From Pomacea canaliculata (taxonomy: Eukaryota > Mollusca > Gastropoda > Architaenioglossa > Ampullariidae): a DNA stretch of 64,000 nucleotides. Position 1 is the first letter of the stretch. Each line of letters begins with the position of its first letter. The notes under the pieces are model-generated. The model was not told the origin of the DNA. It was given only the letters and a program-made list of their open reading frames with translations, and ran no database searches. The position numbers and the translations under genes are program-made. The DNA is taken from NCBI RefSeq assembly GCF_003073045.1, contig NC_037593.1, positions 17,846,725-17,910,724 on the forward strand, written 5' to 3'. Below are positions 1 to 11,445 of the stretch, piece by piece.

Positions 1-1839
1 TATTCTGCTGTTATAACAATGAAAGCATCTGCGGCTTGAATTTTTGCTTTGCAGTCAAGAAGAACTTTTGGGGCTTGTGATGGGTCTTCATAAAAGTGCA
101 AGGCCTTCTTCAGCATGGGTAGATTTAGGTCTTCTGCATCTGCAAATCATGCTCAGTTGATTTTATAGGAGCAGATAAGTTAAATACCATGCCTTCATAA
201 ATCACCCAAATTGAAATGGATCTGCTGTATTCTGCATTTGTACACTGGGTGTATTCTCTAAGGTCAGCTTTCAAGCTATTCAAAATCTTATAGTCAAGTG
301 TCCCTCACATTTTTATATTTTTAGTTACATGTTTTAAAAAAATCCTGAGACCTAAGAAAATTTTTTAACCTTTCTAGTGCATTTCAAATAAAAGTGTTTC
401 TTTTTTTTTTAAAATCTGCTTCTATACTTGTTATTTTTATTACAACATAGGATGTTTGGCACAACAATTTGTGCATTGTCAGCTATCCTGGTGACTGCGT
501 GCATGTGTCACTCCCACCAAGTGCTTACTATACATTTGCTTTTCATACAGTTAATGTGGATGCCGCTTAGTGCTACTAAAATCCAGCTAAAATGCATTAC
601 ACATTTCTTAACAAGCTCAACTTGATAATACTGTATTTATTTTTATTTTTACTGGGTTTTTTTTTTTTTTTATTCCCATGTTTCAGTTATTGACTCAAAA
701 TACTTTGAATTTTTTTTAGTCATCTTTTTCTAATTACAAACAATTAAAAAGCCAACAGATGTTAAATAAAGTTTTGTGGGTTTTTTTTTTTTTTGAAGAT
801 ATATCTTAACAGAAGCAGAAATGCTGATACTGATGTATATTATAGGTTTCAGCTACCATAATGAACCACACAGCATATTAAAGATATTCACATTTTCTTG
901 CCTGTAATCAAAATTATGAAAAGGATCAAAACCAAGAATGACATAAAAATATACTAACATTTTATTTTATTTTTGCAATTTTTACTGTTTGCACACACTG
1001 GATATAGAAAAGCAAAACAAACAGCAGTTAATCACCTCTATAACACTATTGAACAGGAACTTTAATATTTCTATGAAAAAATGTTTTTGAGAAGAAGAAA
1101 TTGGTGTTTTGCGCCGAACCAGCATCTAAAGGTATATCACGGCAAGGCAGTCAGCCCTGTAAACACACGCCACATGCAGAGAAAGAAAAGCGTGCCTGAG
1201 GCAAGAGCTGAACCCCGTACAACCAACCTTCACTGCATTGGAGACAGGTGCAAACCGTTGTGCCACCGAACACCCCTTTTGCATTATGGGAAAGGGTGTT
1301 TGGAGTAATGTTTACAGAAGACAGTTCCCCTTCTCCCATGCAATATCACCTAAGCAACTGTTTTTTTATATTTGAATGTTTTCGATTGATTTATTTTTTT
1401 ATTTTTCAACAATAACTACAATCATCGATTTCGTTTGCTCTTTTCAGATAAGTATTGTTAAATGCACGGCGTGTACACATTTTAAGTGGAATTACACTTT
1501 ACAATAATGCATTTATGTATCCCAGAAATGACTCTTGGAATTGTTGTCTGACACTGAAGTGTTGAACAGGTTCTGAGAATGCGCGTGCTGCTCTTTCACG
1601 TGCAAATCATCGTGAAGTCTAAACTATCGAACATTACTCGCCGCCATTTTTAACATCATTGAAAAGGGTTTGGAAGCCAGGATTGATTTCATCTTAAAGC
1701 CCCGAAAAATGTGCTTACCTAACAGCATCAAGTCATACTTCGTCTTGAGCTGATGTTGCACGAACTGTGCCACTCGAGGACCAAGTCTCCCTTCACGAGT
1801 GGTTCCCAGAAACATAAGGACATTGAGTTTAGAAGCCAT
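1..1839 (-). CDS. NAD(P)H-dependent FMN/quinone reductase-like, copy A (partial)
   Basis: Flavodoxin-fold reductase of the NADPH-dependent FMN reductase family, predicted to be cytosolic and to reduce flavin or quinones with NAD(P)H. Exon 1 is 1719-1839 (ATG at 1839, donor GTAAG) and codes 40 residues plus one base. It includes the FMN phosphate-loop motif GTTREGRLGPRV. Exon 2 begins at 139 after a CAG acceptor and runs off the left edge; it reads DAEDLNLPMLKKALHFY and continues to the conserved TAEY just before the edge. The third exon lies outside the window. Exon sizes, phases and sequence match copy B (4958-7256), so the two are tandem duplicates in the same orientation. A TATA-like box lies about 80 bp upstream of the ATG. 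Intron 1 (140-1718) holds a minus-oriented SINE and otherwise AT-rich DNA with T tracts. Nothing visible breaks the gene. Confidence 0.88.
1098..1276 (-). repeat. tRNA-derived SINE, same family as 8190-8361
   Basis: Read on the minus strand it starts GGTGTTCGGTGGCACAACGG (A-box-like). It continues through a GCAGTGAAGGTTGG block, the GCATGTGGC and GTTTACAGGGCTG blocks, and ends CAAAACACCAATT. The same order of blocks is seen at 8190-8361. It lies in intron 1 of reductase copy A, antisense to nothing else and cosense with the gene. Confidence 0.8.
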
Positions 1840-2955
1840 GGTCGACTTAAAAGCTTCTTCACGTGAAAATTAGAATCCGGCGCTTTCACTGGTAAAGTAC
1901 TGACATGAAAAAAGGCTTTATATAGTCCACGGAATCACTCATGGGATTGTTCCACATTATATGACCTGCCAGAGCAGCATTCCAGTGACAAGTTCCCCTG
2001 TACTTTGCAGTTTCGCTGTACAAATATATCAAACTTTTTTTTTACCATCTCCAGTGCATTCGGACTGAACCTTTAGCGAACTCAACTTCCAGTGCAGTCA
2101 GCCGCTGCTCTCTCTCTCTCTTTTTTGGAGCTGTTGGATCCAACGATATTCCGCGTGAGAAGGTCAGAGAGTGTAGATAAATATACCTATACCCTCTGGG
2201 AATTAGGTTATGCACCTCAGTCGAACGTTTCACGCCACACAGCCGAGAATCCTCCAGGATTTCACTATACTTACTTCATCATCATGAGCAGGTCCATCGT
2301 TCACATAATCCTTTGATCATTTCGGTTTTTTTTTTTATTTACAAAAAATATACAATTAGTTTTCGTTCGACAGTCTTCTTTGTAACTATTATAGGAACAG
2401 TAAGGATTCTTTATGCCATTAAGACATTTCGTGAGTTACTTTGGACATGTCTATCCCGTCAACCTCAACAAAGGAAAATTTTCATAATATTAATCTAGTT
2501 CAGTTCAAATATAGTACAACACACCCACACTCATATGCATATAGGTCGTTAAACCCTCGATCCTCTTCCCCGACACCCACCCCTCCCGCGCGCATCAGCG
2601 TGAGCAAAGCAAAGCCTGACCCTCTGAGAACTGCATAGAAGTACGTACGGTATTACAAAGACCGGGTAATAACTGAAGACTGTGAAGACGACAGTGGGTG
2701 AAGTTTGCTTATTATTGCTGCTCTCAGGTAAACATTAGACCAAGAAACCTATAGCTAAACGGAGAAAGGAAAGGAGAAAATTTGAACTTTGCAATAAAAG
2801 TAAAGAAACTCGCCTTCCCCGGCACTATCGTGCCCAAAGGTTAAATAGCTTCAACTCAATCGTTATCTCACCATCCGTTATGTCACCAAGACACCAACCC
2901 CTACTCTCGCCACATTTTGTGGCAGAACAATTTACCCAAACGTTACCTATGTGCT
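1840..2955. other. Intergenic DNA between reductase copies, promoter side of copy A
   Basis: Apart from the TATA-like box and the conserved promoter block (to about 1997) I see no coding exon or recognisable repeat here. Several short open frames lack splice context or family resemblance. Confidence 0.5.
1916..1925 (-). promoter_or_regulatory. TATA-like box of reductase copy A
   Basis: Minus strand reads CTATATAAAG about 80 bp upstream of the copy A ATG. Copy B has a TATATA stretch at the corresponding place. Both are followed upstream by a shared block (see 1936-1997 and 7367-7426). Confidence 0.55.
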
Positions 2956-2959
2956 CATC

Positions 2960-3525
2960 GCTAATTAAGCTTCTTCGAGTCCACTAAGACAAAGACGTGT
3001 GGCCAGAGATCTTTCTCCTACCAAGCCTCATCAGCCTGGAGCAGATTACCTGTCAACCTTAGATCGTTACTCTGGTTCTCTTACAGCGGTGTAGGAAGAT
3101 GCTCGGCTGTTTTTATCAAACTCTATACTGACAGCACGAACTTGTATTACACGACTGTGCTGACAGTGAACGACGTTTACATTCTTGTCCCCTCCGTTTC
3201 TTTTTTTGACAGGGCGGCTGCACTCCTTGGTTCATACACCACTGTCTTACCACCATTAAGTCCAAACTTAAGATGCATTTTTTTTCAGGACAGAGACTGC
3301 GACTATGGCCTGAGTATAAGCGTGCATACTGTGTCTGTATTTATCTTGTGTATGAGTTGGTGTGCTTGCTGTAGACGTGAGCGTGTCTGTTCCATGTGAA
3401 TATGGGTGCATGGTGTTAGTGATTCTGTTTATGTGGATAGGTCTGTATATAATTTCTGTAAAGCGCTCTGAGCAACTCATTTGAAAAAACAACGTTATAA
3501 AATGTTCATTATTATTACTACGTTA
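2960..3525 (+). mobile_element. Decayed CR1/L2-like LINE 3' end
   Basis: The stretch at about 2985-3065 translates as KTKTCGQRSFSYQASSAW followed by SRLPVNLRS, the typical end of a non-LTR retrotransposon ORF2. It resumes at about 3245 with IKSKLKMHFF after roughly 180 bp of unrelated sequence. The non-coding tail GTAAAGCGCTCTGAGCAA followed by ATTATTATTA matches the copy at 19540-19845. 5' truncated and decayed. Confidence 0.65.
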
Positions 3526-4957
3526 TGAATCATCTACCCTCATTATGACGCAGCCCTCATCTGTGGCCAAATGGTGGCGAGATAACGGGTCAGGACTCCT
3601 ACTGAAGATGGGAAAGGGGAAGAAATGTTACGAATGCAGCATCTAACAAGGTTCTTCAAAACACTCAGACATGACCTATTGGTATAATGGTAAACTTTAC
3701 TTTAAACATAATTTTTTGTGACATGCCAACAAAAAAATATAAATTGAAAAATATGCACTGAAGATCTACTTTAACAATGCACATAACTAGTGAAAATGGC
3801 ACTTTTAAAAGTTTGTGCAAACAGGAAGAAATTTAAGTTTATATACGCTTGGGGTAAAAAAAAAAAACCAAGAGGTTTTTAAAAAAGTTATTACATTTAC
3901 ATATTTCCTGAGTGCGAAAGACAGTAAAAACACTGCTACCAATAGCTGATTAGTTCCTTTAGCCACTTCCTTTAGGTTTTAACAGGCATAAAAGTATAGT
4001 GTATGAAGACTGAAAAAAGGGAAATGTAGATCTGACAAATGAATTGTAAACCACATGATTTTACACCAGTTATTCTTGGATTATAATCAAATCTTTACTG
4101 ATTGATGTATGTATACTAAAACAAACTTACAAACAGAATGAATTGTTTCCTAGGACAAAATGCTTAAAGTAGTCCATAATTTCACAAGTTCATAAAATTT
4201 CAATCATCATGGGTAGAAATGTGGTGTGGTTCATGCACAAGTTAAATGAAGTTTACTTGACAAGCATGAAAAAAGGTAACAGCAGCTGTAGTGTAAACCA
4301 CACACGCACATAAAACACTGACACAAATATGAACACCACCAAATTCTGCATACTGCCATACTGTATATGTCATGGTGAGCAATTACAATTTGTTCAACTC
4401 CACTTAGTTTACCTTTCCATTTTCTTCTGCAGTTATGTGATGTTAATTACTACATTTATTCAAATCACAGGTCATGAACTGCAAGCTTTAAGTTGCAGGT
4501 AATCTCTCATGAAATTACAGACTTTTTTAAACATATTTTAAAGCAGCCCATTGATCAACTGGCAGCTAACAGATCTTTGATTAAACACTAACATTTTTGT
4601 CATTTTTCAAGTACAAAAAAAAAAATTGTTTCTTAAGGTTAACAAACCTGAGTGATAAAAATACACATAGATGATATAGAAATGCTGGCCCCAATGTTCT
4701 GTTTAACAGTGTCTTCACCATAGCCGCCTTTTCATGTTGTATTGCACCTGCAAATATCTATGCTAGAAGGTGAGATCTCAAGACAAAAGAAGTTGGTGTT
4801 TCTAAATAACAAATTTAGAGTTTTTCACAATTTATGGTCTTCAGAGATTTACACTTTTGTAGGTTATGATCATGGGATCTTGAAATAATGTTATTGTACA
4901 CTACCACACAATTACTACGAACCATACTACTTCACAATATATTTCATTTTATGAAGG
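3526..4957 (-). other. AT-rich region, probable 3' UTR of reductase copy B
   Basis: No coding exon is seen. The DNA downstream of the copy B stop is AT-rich and repeat-poor. A minus-strand AATAAA (plus TTTATT) lies near 4456, and further 3' extension is possible. The transcript end cannot be fixed from sequence alone. Confidence 0.35.
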
Positions 4958-7256
4958 TTATTTTGGTACTCCGAATTTGCTGCGGTGGTTTTTCATGGCA
5001 TGGGCATGCCAATCCAGCTGAGACATCAAGCGATCAAGCCCTGTTACCATGTGCTCATTCAATGGCTTTCCATTCTCATCCAGGGCTTTGTGCACTTCTG
5101 GGATGCCAAAAATGTTGGAGACGCTGAGAGTTCCCAGTTCACTCAGGAAACAGCGCAACTGCATGGCAGCTCGCATACCACCATAGATTCCTAAAACAAA
5201 ACCCACACAGATTCATTAAGTACATATAGCTATATTTTTTGTTTTTAAAAAATCCACATGACAGATTGATTTATGCATGCTTTCCATGGATTAGTGACAA
5301 ATCGAAATACCAAAAGGTCTCACCTGGTGAATAGCTGATGATGCCAGAAGGCTTGTATGAGAATCCCTGGGGCCCAAAGTGGTCCAGCAAGTTGCTAAGA
5401 GCTGGGGGTATGCTGTGGTTGTATTCTGCTGTTAGAACAATGAAAGCATCTGCAGCTTGAATTTTTGCGTCACAGTCAAGAAGAACTTTCGGGGCTTGTG
5501 ACTGGTCTCTATAAAAGTGCAGGGCCTTCTTCAGCATGGGTAGGTTCATCTCTTCCGCATCTAAAAGGGAACAACAATTCATGTCCAGTCAGTTTCACAG
5601 GGGCAGATTACAAATGTCATGCTATGTGTACCACACTTGACCCCACTGAACTTTTCAGCTTCTTTAAGTCCCATAGCCAAGTGACTATAGTGGCACAAGT
5701 TCACAATACTTAGGGAAAGGCTTGAGGATTCTAACCCTTCTCTTTGTGCCCTTTATCTTTCCTAATTTCCTACCCATATCTGAAGGAAATATATAGTTTG
5801 TAAAGCCGCTCTCCTAGTCTTTGAAACAGCAATTAAGTTTTGGACCACTTACAACCAGTCTTACCATGGAACCTAGTCATTAAAACTACTAATTATCATA
5901 AAGTTTTATTGCAGTATAACACTACAACTGTTAGATTTTTTGTTTGTTTGTAAATCAGTTTCTATAATTACTTTCAATTCAATAGATTCATTTCATCTGT
6001 GCTTAAAAATAGCTAAAAAAGTGAAAACAATTCAAAAACCTTTCATGGTCAAGGCACACGAATAACCAAATAAATCACAAGTATAAATAAAATGGTCTGT
6101 GGGAGCAAATATTTCTTTCTTTTTTAATTTCATGTCCAATATATTATTTGTTCAACAACACCTCACTGGTGTTTTCTCCCATACTCTTTGTTTTTTCCCC
6201 TTGTTATCGACCTTTCCCTAGGTTAAAGTTGTTCACAAGAACAAATTAAGTCTCTGAACGAAATGTTATATTTTGATTGAACACATACTCCTTATATGCG
6301 GGCTGGTCATTTCGCCCCGAGTCAAATCGTCCCCTCTATGTCCATATATCGTCCCAAAACCAAAAGCCACATTGCCCCAGACCCAAAAAAATTCAATCAC
6401 CAATGACACAAGTCATTGACTAAATACGACCAAAAAGGTCATGCTTTGTTTGAACACTATAAGATGCAAGCTCAGCTGCCTAATTTGAACAGTGCCATAT
6501 TCGAATAAGTTCAATCACCATTTTATAAAACGCAAATGGCTGCATAGCAATATGAAAATGAACCATATTAAGATTTAAACATTTTTTTTTTACATTAAAG
6601 ATTTTGTCATCCTTTTGCTTTGAATTCGCATTTTGACTTTTTGTGTGCTGCATCTAGTCTGCAGTTGAGAAATGTGCTATATAAATCCACACTATTATAT
6701 TATATGCAGATCGAGGGTTATAGGGTTAAAGGTTAAAAAAAAATTCCCATAGTTCTGTTTGAAATAGGTGACCGTGTTGGAAGTACGGCTCTTTTGATAA
6801 TATTTGACATTAACAGACACTAGTCATCGGTGATCGATTCTTTTTTGGGGCCTGGGCGATTCGGTTTTCGGTGTTGGGACGATATGAACATATACATGTA
6901 TAGCTGAGACAACTTTTGATTCCCGCTTAGGGACGATATCACCTTGGGGCGAAAAGACCGCGGTGACTTTTCATATGCATATAGTAGCACAGCCTACGCG
7001 ATCTACATCGAAACGAAAATATTTGTCATTAATAAGAAATTAATTCAAAGTAAAATTGAGAAAAAAAAAATAAATAGAAAGGTCGTTAACAGTGATTGAC
7101 AAGACAAACACAGTAGCCATGGTAAAAGCGCTCACCAAACAGTGTCACATCGTACTTGGACTTGAGATGATCCTGCACGAATTTTGCAACTCTAGGACCG
7201 AGTCTTCCTTCGCGAGTGGTTCCTAGGAAAATAACGACCTTCAGTTTCGATGCCAT
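4958..7256 (-). CDS. NAD(P)H-dependent FMN/quinone reductase-like, copy B (complete)
   Basis: Complete tandem paralogue of copy A: exons 7136-7256, 5324-5560 and 4958-5190 (phases 1 and 1), giving 196 residues, a normal length for this single-domain flavodoxin-fold family (yeast Lot6-like). The FMN phosphate-loop motif GTTREGRLGPRVAKF is near residues 12-26. The second family signature, TAEYNHSIPPALSNLLDHFG, sits about residues 85-105 and is followed by the GIYGG strand in exon 3. Predicted soluble, with no signal peptide; the likely role is NAD(P)H-driven two-electron reduction of quinones or flavin. The ATG at 7256 is chosen because MASKLKV aligns with copy A; an upstream in-frame ATG at 7295 is not shared by copy A. 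Intron 1 contains a 655-bp MITE. Upstream DNA has a TATA-like box and an antioxidant-response-like site. Confidence 0.92.
6305..6959. mobile_element. MITE/foldback element with GGTCWTTTCGCCCC ends
   Basis: Ends are GGTCATTTCGCCCC on the left and the reverse complement of GGTCTTTTCGCCCC on the right, 655 bp apart. Both subterminal regions (about 120 bp) align in inverted orientation. They contain repeated ATCGTCCC words, a CCCAGACCC/CCCAGGCCCC block and a CAATCACCAATGAC/CGATCACCGATGAC block. There is no open frame of transposase size, so it is non-autonomous. No clear target-site duplication was found and the superfamily is unknown. It sits in intron 1 of reductase copy B. Confidence 0.65.
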
Positions 7257-7340
7257 TGTGGACTCTTTGTAGCTTCTGTACATGAAAATATGCACCCGGC
7301 AGTAATATTCGCTGATCGCGCGTTGAAGCTACCAGGCGCG

Positions 7341-7350
7341 TCTATATAAA
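7341..7350 (-). promoter_or_regulatory. TATA-like box of reductase copy B
   Basis: Minus strand TTTATATAGA about 90 bp upstream of the copy B ATG, in the same relative place as the copy A box. Confidence 0.45.
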
Positions 7351-7360
7351 CCCAGGAAGA

Positions 7361-7370
7361 GCCTCGTCAC
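7361..7370 (-). promoter_or_regulatory. Antioxidant-response-like element upstream of reductase copy B
   Basis: The minus strand reads GTGACGAGGC, matching the ARE core TGACnnnGC bound by Nrf2/CncC-small Maf dimers, just upstream of the TATA-like box. The equivalent site in copy A reads TGATTCCGT and lacks the final GC. Quinone reductases are classic Nrf2 targets, so the site is plausible, but a 9-bp motif can occur by chance. Confidence 0.4.
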
Positions 7371-7426
7371 TCATGGCAATGGTACACATTACGACCCGCC
7401 AACATTTCATTGGCAAGTCCAGGCTA
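7367..7426 (-). promoter_or_regulatory. Promoter block conserved between the two reductase copies
   Basis: Plus-strand text from CACTCATGG through CACATTACGACCCGCCA to TTGGCAAGTCC can be aligned with 1936-1997, which reads CACTCATGGG, CACATTATATGACCTGCCA and GACAAGTTCC. Introns of the two copies no longer align, so retention of this block suggests shared cis-elements or recent duplication of the promoter. Confidence 0.45.
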
Positions 7427-8189
7427 ACATGACTCAGCGCATTTAGAGCAGAAATTTTGCTGAGTAACAGCTGTCTCGGCTATAGCCAAGCAATTCGCTC
7501 AGTGGGTTATTAGTTCGTGGTGCGAGTGAACCGGCGCTTTGCAGACCTCAAAGCTTTGTAGGCTCGATCATGGTTCTTTGTACAGGACGAAGTCAAAGTG
7601 AGCACACGGGATGAAAAGTATTTAGCACTAATATATAGCCGCATTTAGTTTTGTGAATGCAGTATGTTCTACAAGCATGCAAAATTAATATAATCTATGT
7701 AGTTCGGGTGTTTTTCTTTCTAGCACACGATATACTATACTTACTATAGTGTCGTATGCAAAGGGACAACTGTTGAGGTTATATATATAACGGCATGCGA
7801 GTTCTCTATATCTTGATGACTATACGCATATATACATGTACGTATAATATATGTTCTCATCTGTTTACATATATACTGAATATATATACATCTGACGATC
7901 ATTGGTTAACCGTTTCTTCGCATGAAAATCGATCAAAAGGTCGGTAGGTTATGGCCCAGTTTTCTAGATCGATGAGGATCGATCATTGCCTGACTAGGGC
8001 ACAAGGCTGATTGAAACATTGATTGCGTGTGCATTTAAACTGATGTTTCATTTGTCGAAGGTATTTCTTTAATAAACAGAATACTAAATACTAATTATCT
8101 TGACTGTATCTCCTTCGCTGAGCACTCATGTAAAAGTAATATTCAACCTCATGTGATACAACTATATGCAGCGATCTTGCGATCAAAGA

Positions 8190-8361
8190 GCGGTCCGGTG
8201 GCGCAACGGTTAGCGCCTGTCACCAATACAGTGAAGGTTGGCTGCCCTGAGTTCATTTCTCGTCTCGTCTCTGCACGTGGCATCTGTTTACAGGGCTGGC
8301 TGCTTGCCGTAATATAGCCTTAGCTACTGACAAGGCGTAAAACACCAATCCCCCCCCCCCC
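8190..8361 (+). repeat. tRNA-derived SINE with perfect 14-bp target-site duplication
   Basis: Begins GGCGGTCCGGTGGCGCAACGG (tRNA-like A box) with a degenerate B-box region, then the GCATCTGTTTACAGGGCTGG block, and ends GTAAAACACCAAT plus a run of 12 C. It is flanked on both sides by CTTGCGATCAAAGA (8176-8189 and 8362-8375), proof of insertion by target-primed integration and of recent age. Relatives lie at 1098-1276 and 47029-47546. Confidence 0.92.
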
Positions 8362-9006
8362 CTTGCGATCAAAGATGTCTGATGTCTGACACCGTAGAAG
8401 GAAGAAGAGAAGGTCATGCTTAACATGTGTTGAACGCGAAGAAATGTTGACATGAGCCACGAAGGTTAAAATGACAATTGGTGATAATCAGAGTTCAAGT
8501 TTAAGTGCATAAGTGCTTTGTGGTACTTGTTTCCTTATGCACCTGCTTACTAATTGCAAATAAAGTCGCATATCTTATCTCTCACACACACACGTACATA
8601 ACAAAATGAAAAAATCTTTATTTACCGGGGTGCTTTTTTACGTCTAACTCTCGGTCTAAGGAAAGTCAACTGAACACTACTTTACTACAAACTAAGGAAT
8701 TGATAACAAGAGGGAAAATTAGAATACATATAATGTATATATGACCCGGATTTTTTAAACTAATGATCGAATGAGTAACATATGGTGCTTGTTCGATGTT
8801 TGATTGCTAGCGTGGGAGTCTCTGTAAGCGATCAATGGTTTTGAGACAGATGTTGTAAAAGTTCTGCTTTGAACTGATGTTGACTGGATTCCGTTTATTA
8901 GATATTCCACAGAAAGCCTGAAAATTTCACAATCCTCTTGTATAAGTCGATTCCTGGTATATGTGAATGATGCATTTGAATGACCCTCTTATTATTTTGG
9001 TAGAAA

Positions 9007-9010
<4 letters not shown>

Positions 9011-9055
<45 letters not shown>
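9011..9055. repeat. (TG)n microsatellite
   Basis: About 22 perfect TG units. Confidence 0.97.
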
Positions 9056-9058
<3 letters not shown>

Positions 9059-9140
9059 GAAGTGGTTGGGGGGAATTCACCTATATTTTAAGGACAAACA
9101 TACACTTGTTGAATTTTAGTCCGCTTTTTAGTGTCAGGAC

Positions 9141-9368
9141 CTCTAGAGCAGGGGTGGGCAATTAATTTTCCCAAGGGGCCGCATGAGAAATTGGGATGGT
9201 TTTAGAGGGCCGGACTAATATAGTTAACTCAGTTTTACCCAATACTGTATATATAGTATATATACTGGCGGGCGGGTCAGCGGGCGGGCCAGCGGGCGGG
9301 CCGGTCAAAGACAGGAGGCGGGCCGGATCCGGCCCGCGGGCCGGCCTTTGCCCAGGTCTGCTCTAGAG
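9141..9368. mobile_element. hAT-type MITE with 8-bp target-site duplication
   Basis: Element proper is 9149-9360. Its ends are CAGGGGTGGGCAATT and the reverse complement of CAGACCTGGGCAAAGG. It is flanked by perfect 8-bp copies of CTCTAGAG (9141-9148 and 9361-9368), diagnostic of hAT insertion. The interior is GC-rich, with GCGGGCGGGCC units at 9267-9303, and contains no transposase, so it depends on an autonomous hAT elsewhere. Confidence 0.93.
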
Positions 9369-11445
9369 ACTAGAAGTGCGGCAGTGTCCCACAGAGAGGA
9401 AGCCTAATCAATGACATATATAGAGAATCCCCTGAAATCTGGAACGATGTCGATGTCAAAAATATGTTCAGCGCAGTAGAAGCTTTAATTTTGTACCATG
9501 GGTAACATTTTAAAAGGGTTTTTAAAAAATGATGCTCTGAAACAAACACATAAACCAATGAACGTTCTAGATTCATGAATGACGAAAGGCTAGCTACGGT
9601 AAAATTTTGAATAGATCCTTATGCATAATCGCACACATGCAGCTTCTTGGTCAGTTGACTGAAAGATCTACAAGAAGTAGTGTCCACACTCATTAAAGGA
9701 TTGTTTTTATGCGAGACTGACAACAATTCTTGACAGGAGCAGCATTTGTTGTCAAGGGAAGCACCTCGGGAGGACAACAAGTTAAGTATAGTTGCTTCCC
9801 TTTGAACGACGAACTGGATAAACATGGCGGCGTGGCATCCGTACGCAGAGATTCGTTCTTACAGAAATCTACAGATCTCAGGTTCTTGCGTTAGCCAAAA
9901 ATAAAGTTATGGTAAAACCGATACTCACTTCCACCACCTATTACTGTTCATTTCTATTTCTTTTGTAGCCAATTTTGATGGAGTGGTATTATTAACCGAG
10001 TCGTCCGGTTAAGTTTACATCTGAAACTAGATCTGTGGCTTTTAGCCCCAAATGTACATTATTCTGATTGGATAACGAAAATCAAGTGAAGCCATCCCAT
10101 TGGATTTTCTTGAAATCACATGGCGACGTCCAGCAGACCTAAACAGCCGTCCACGAGTTTCAAGTGGTGAAAAAAACCCAAAAAACTGCAGGTGATGAAC
10201 TACAGGAACTTCGATCCAATGATCGCTATGTCAAGCTGAGGAAGCGGCGCGAAGAAGAAATGGCCACAGCGATCCACATCGCAAACCTGGAATTTTAGCT
10301 GCGCTTTTTTATCTTCTTGTAGGTAACAATGTCATGCTACAATCATTTATATTTAACTTTAATTATATCATATTTATATCAACTTTAACTTTCGTCAGTT
10401 TATGCCTAACTTAACTGATATGAGATCGAACATTGTAAGTTTAGAAAATCAACACTTGCCTTCAACGGAATATTGTTAGAATAAATCGAGATCAACCTCT
10501 AGATTTTTGGCACATCTTACTGCACGTTGGTGTTGTCAATTCAATTTGCTGTTTAGAAATGATGGAAGAGTTTGACTAGAAAGGCATTTTTAGTAATCCA
10601 GATCAAGAACAAATAACATATGGTTCCTTTTATATATATATTGGTGAATGCTGATGCAAGTAAGAGCACAGCAAAATAATAGTATACAGTTGAATCTATG
10701 AAGGCAAGATATCACACCAAGATCCTGCACGTGTGTGGGACATAGAGTTCTTGAACAGTTTCATCGAGCTTCACAAAGAATAGACAGCGAGAGTCGTCAC
10801 GGAATGCATCGATAAACAGCGTTGCGGGGGATGGCTAGAGTAGTGGTTGAGAGTTGCGTATCAAACAAGTGCAGGAGGGCACAGACTTAAATTTCTAGCA
10901 AACGAGTCTGCTGGGGGGCGCGTTTCGATCTAGACCTATTTAGCTCCCTACTTGACATAGCCGCTTATCTTTTTGTGGTTGGTGTATGAATGCCGGGAGG
11001 ACAACACTGTCACAACATACCTCGCTAGGACTTTTCTGTAGGAAGAAGACGTAAACTTCGATGCTGTCTTGTTGTCGAACAGTTCTCTGTCTCTTATGCG
11101 CCCATCATGCTGAATAATTTGCAGGTGACACCCACAAATGCAAAACAAGGGCTTGAAATGATTTCAGCTTACAGAAGATTCTTGATCATCTAATCTGTGG
11201 TGCATTAAACGGTGAGCTGTCTCTTGTTTCTCGGTCTTTCTCACTCTGTGTGTGTGAGAGAGAGAGAGAGCGCGCGAGAGAGAAACTATGTTTAAAAAAG
11301 CTAACCAAGAACCAAGGAATGAATTAAGTTATGCTATTGAGTGAAGGTTGTCTTTTAAACGATCAGCTTGTCACGCTGTCCCCGTTGCTTTGATCACTTG
11401 CTGCCTGTTCTGTGACGCAGTCGTAGGTCGGGTAGAAACAGGACG

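Larger units (their letters stand above)
7427..11445. other. Intergenic DNA between reductase copy B and the candidate distal DYRK4 exon
   Basis: Holds the SINE (8190-8361), the TG microsatellite and the hAT MITE (9149-9360). AT microsatellite-like DNA occurs near 7780-7890. A short open stretch at 10150-10300 with weak bZIP-like character is discussed under findings. No other gene recognised. Confidence 0.5.
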
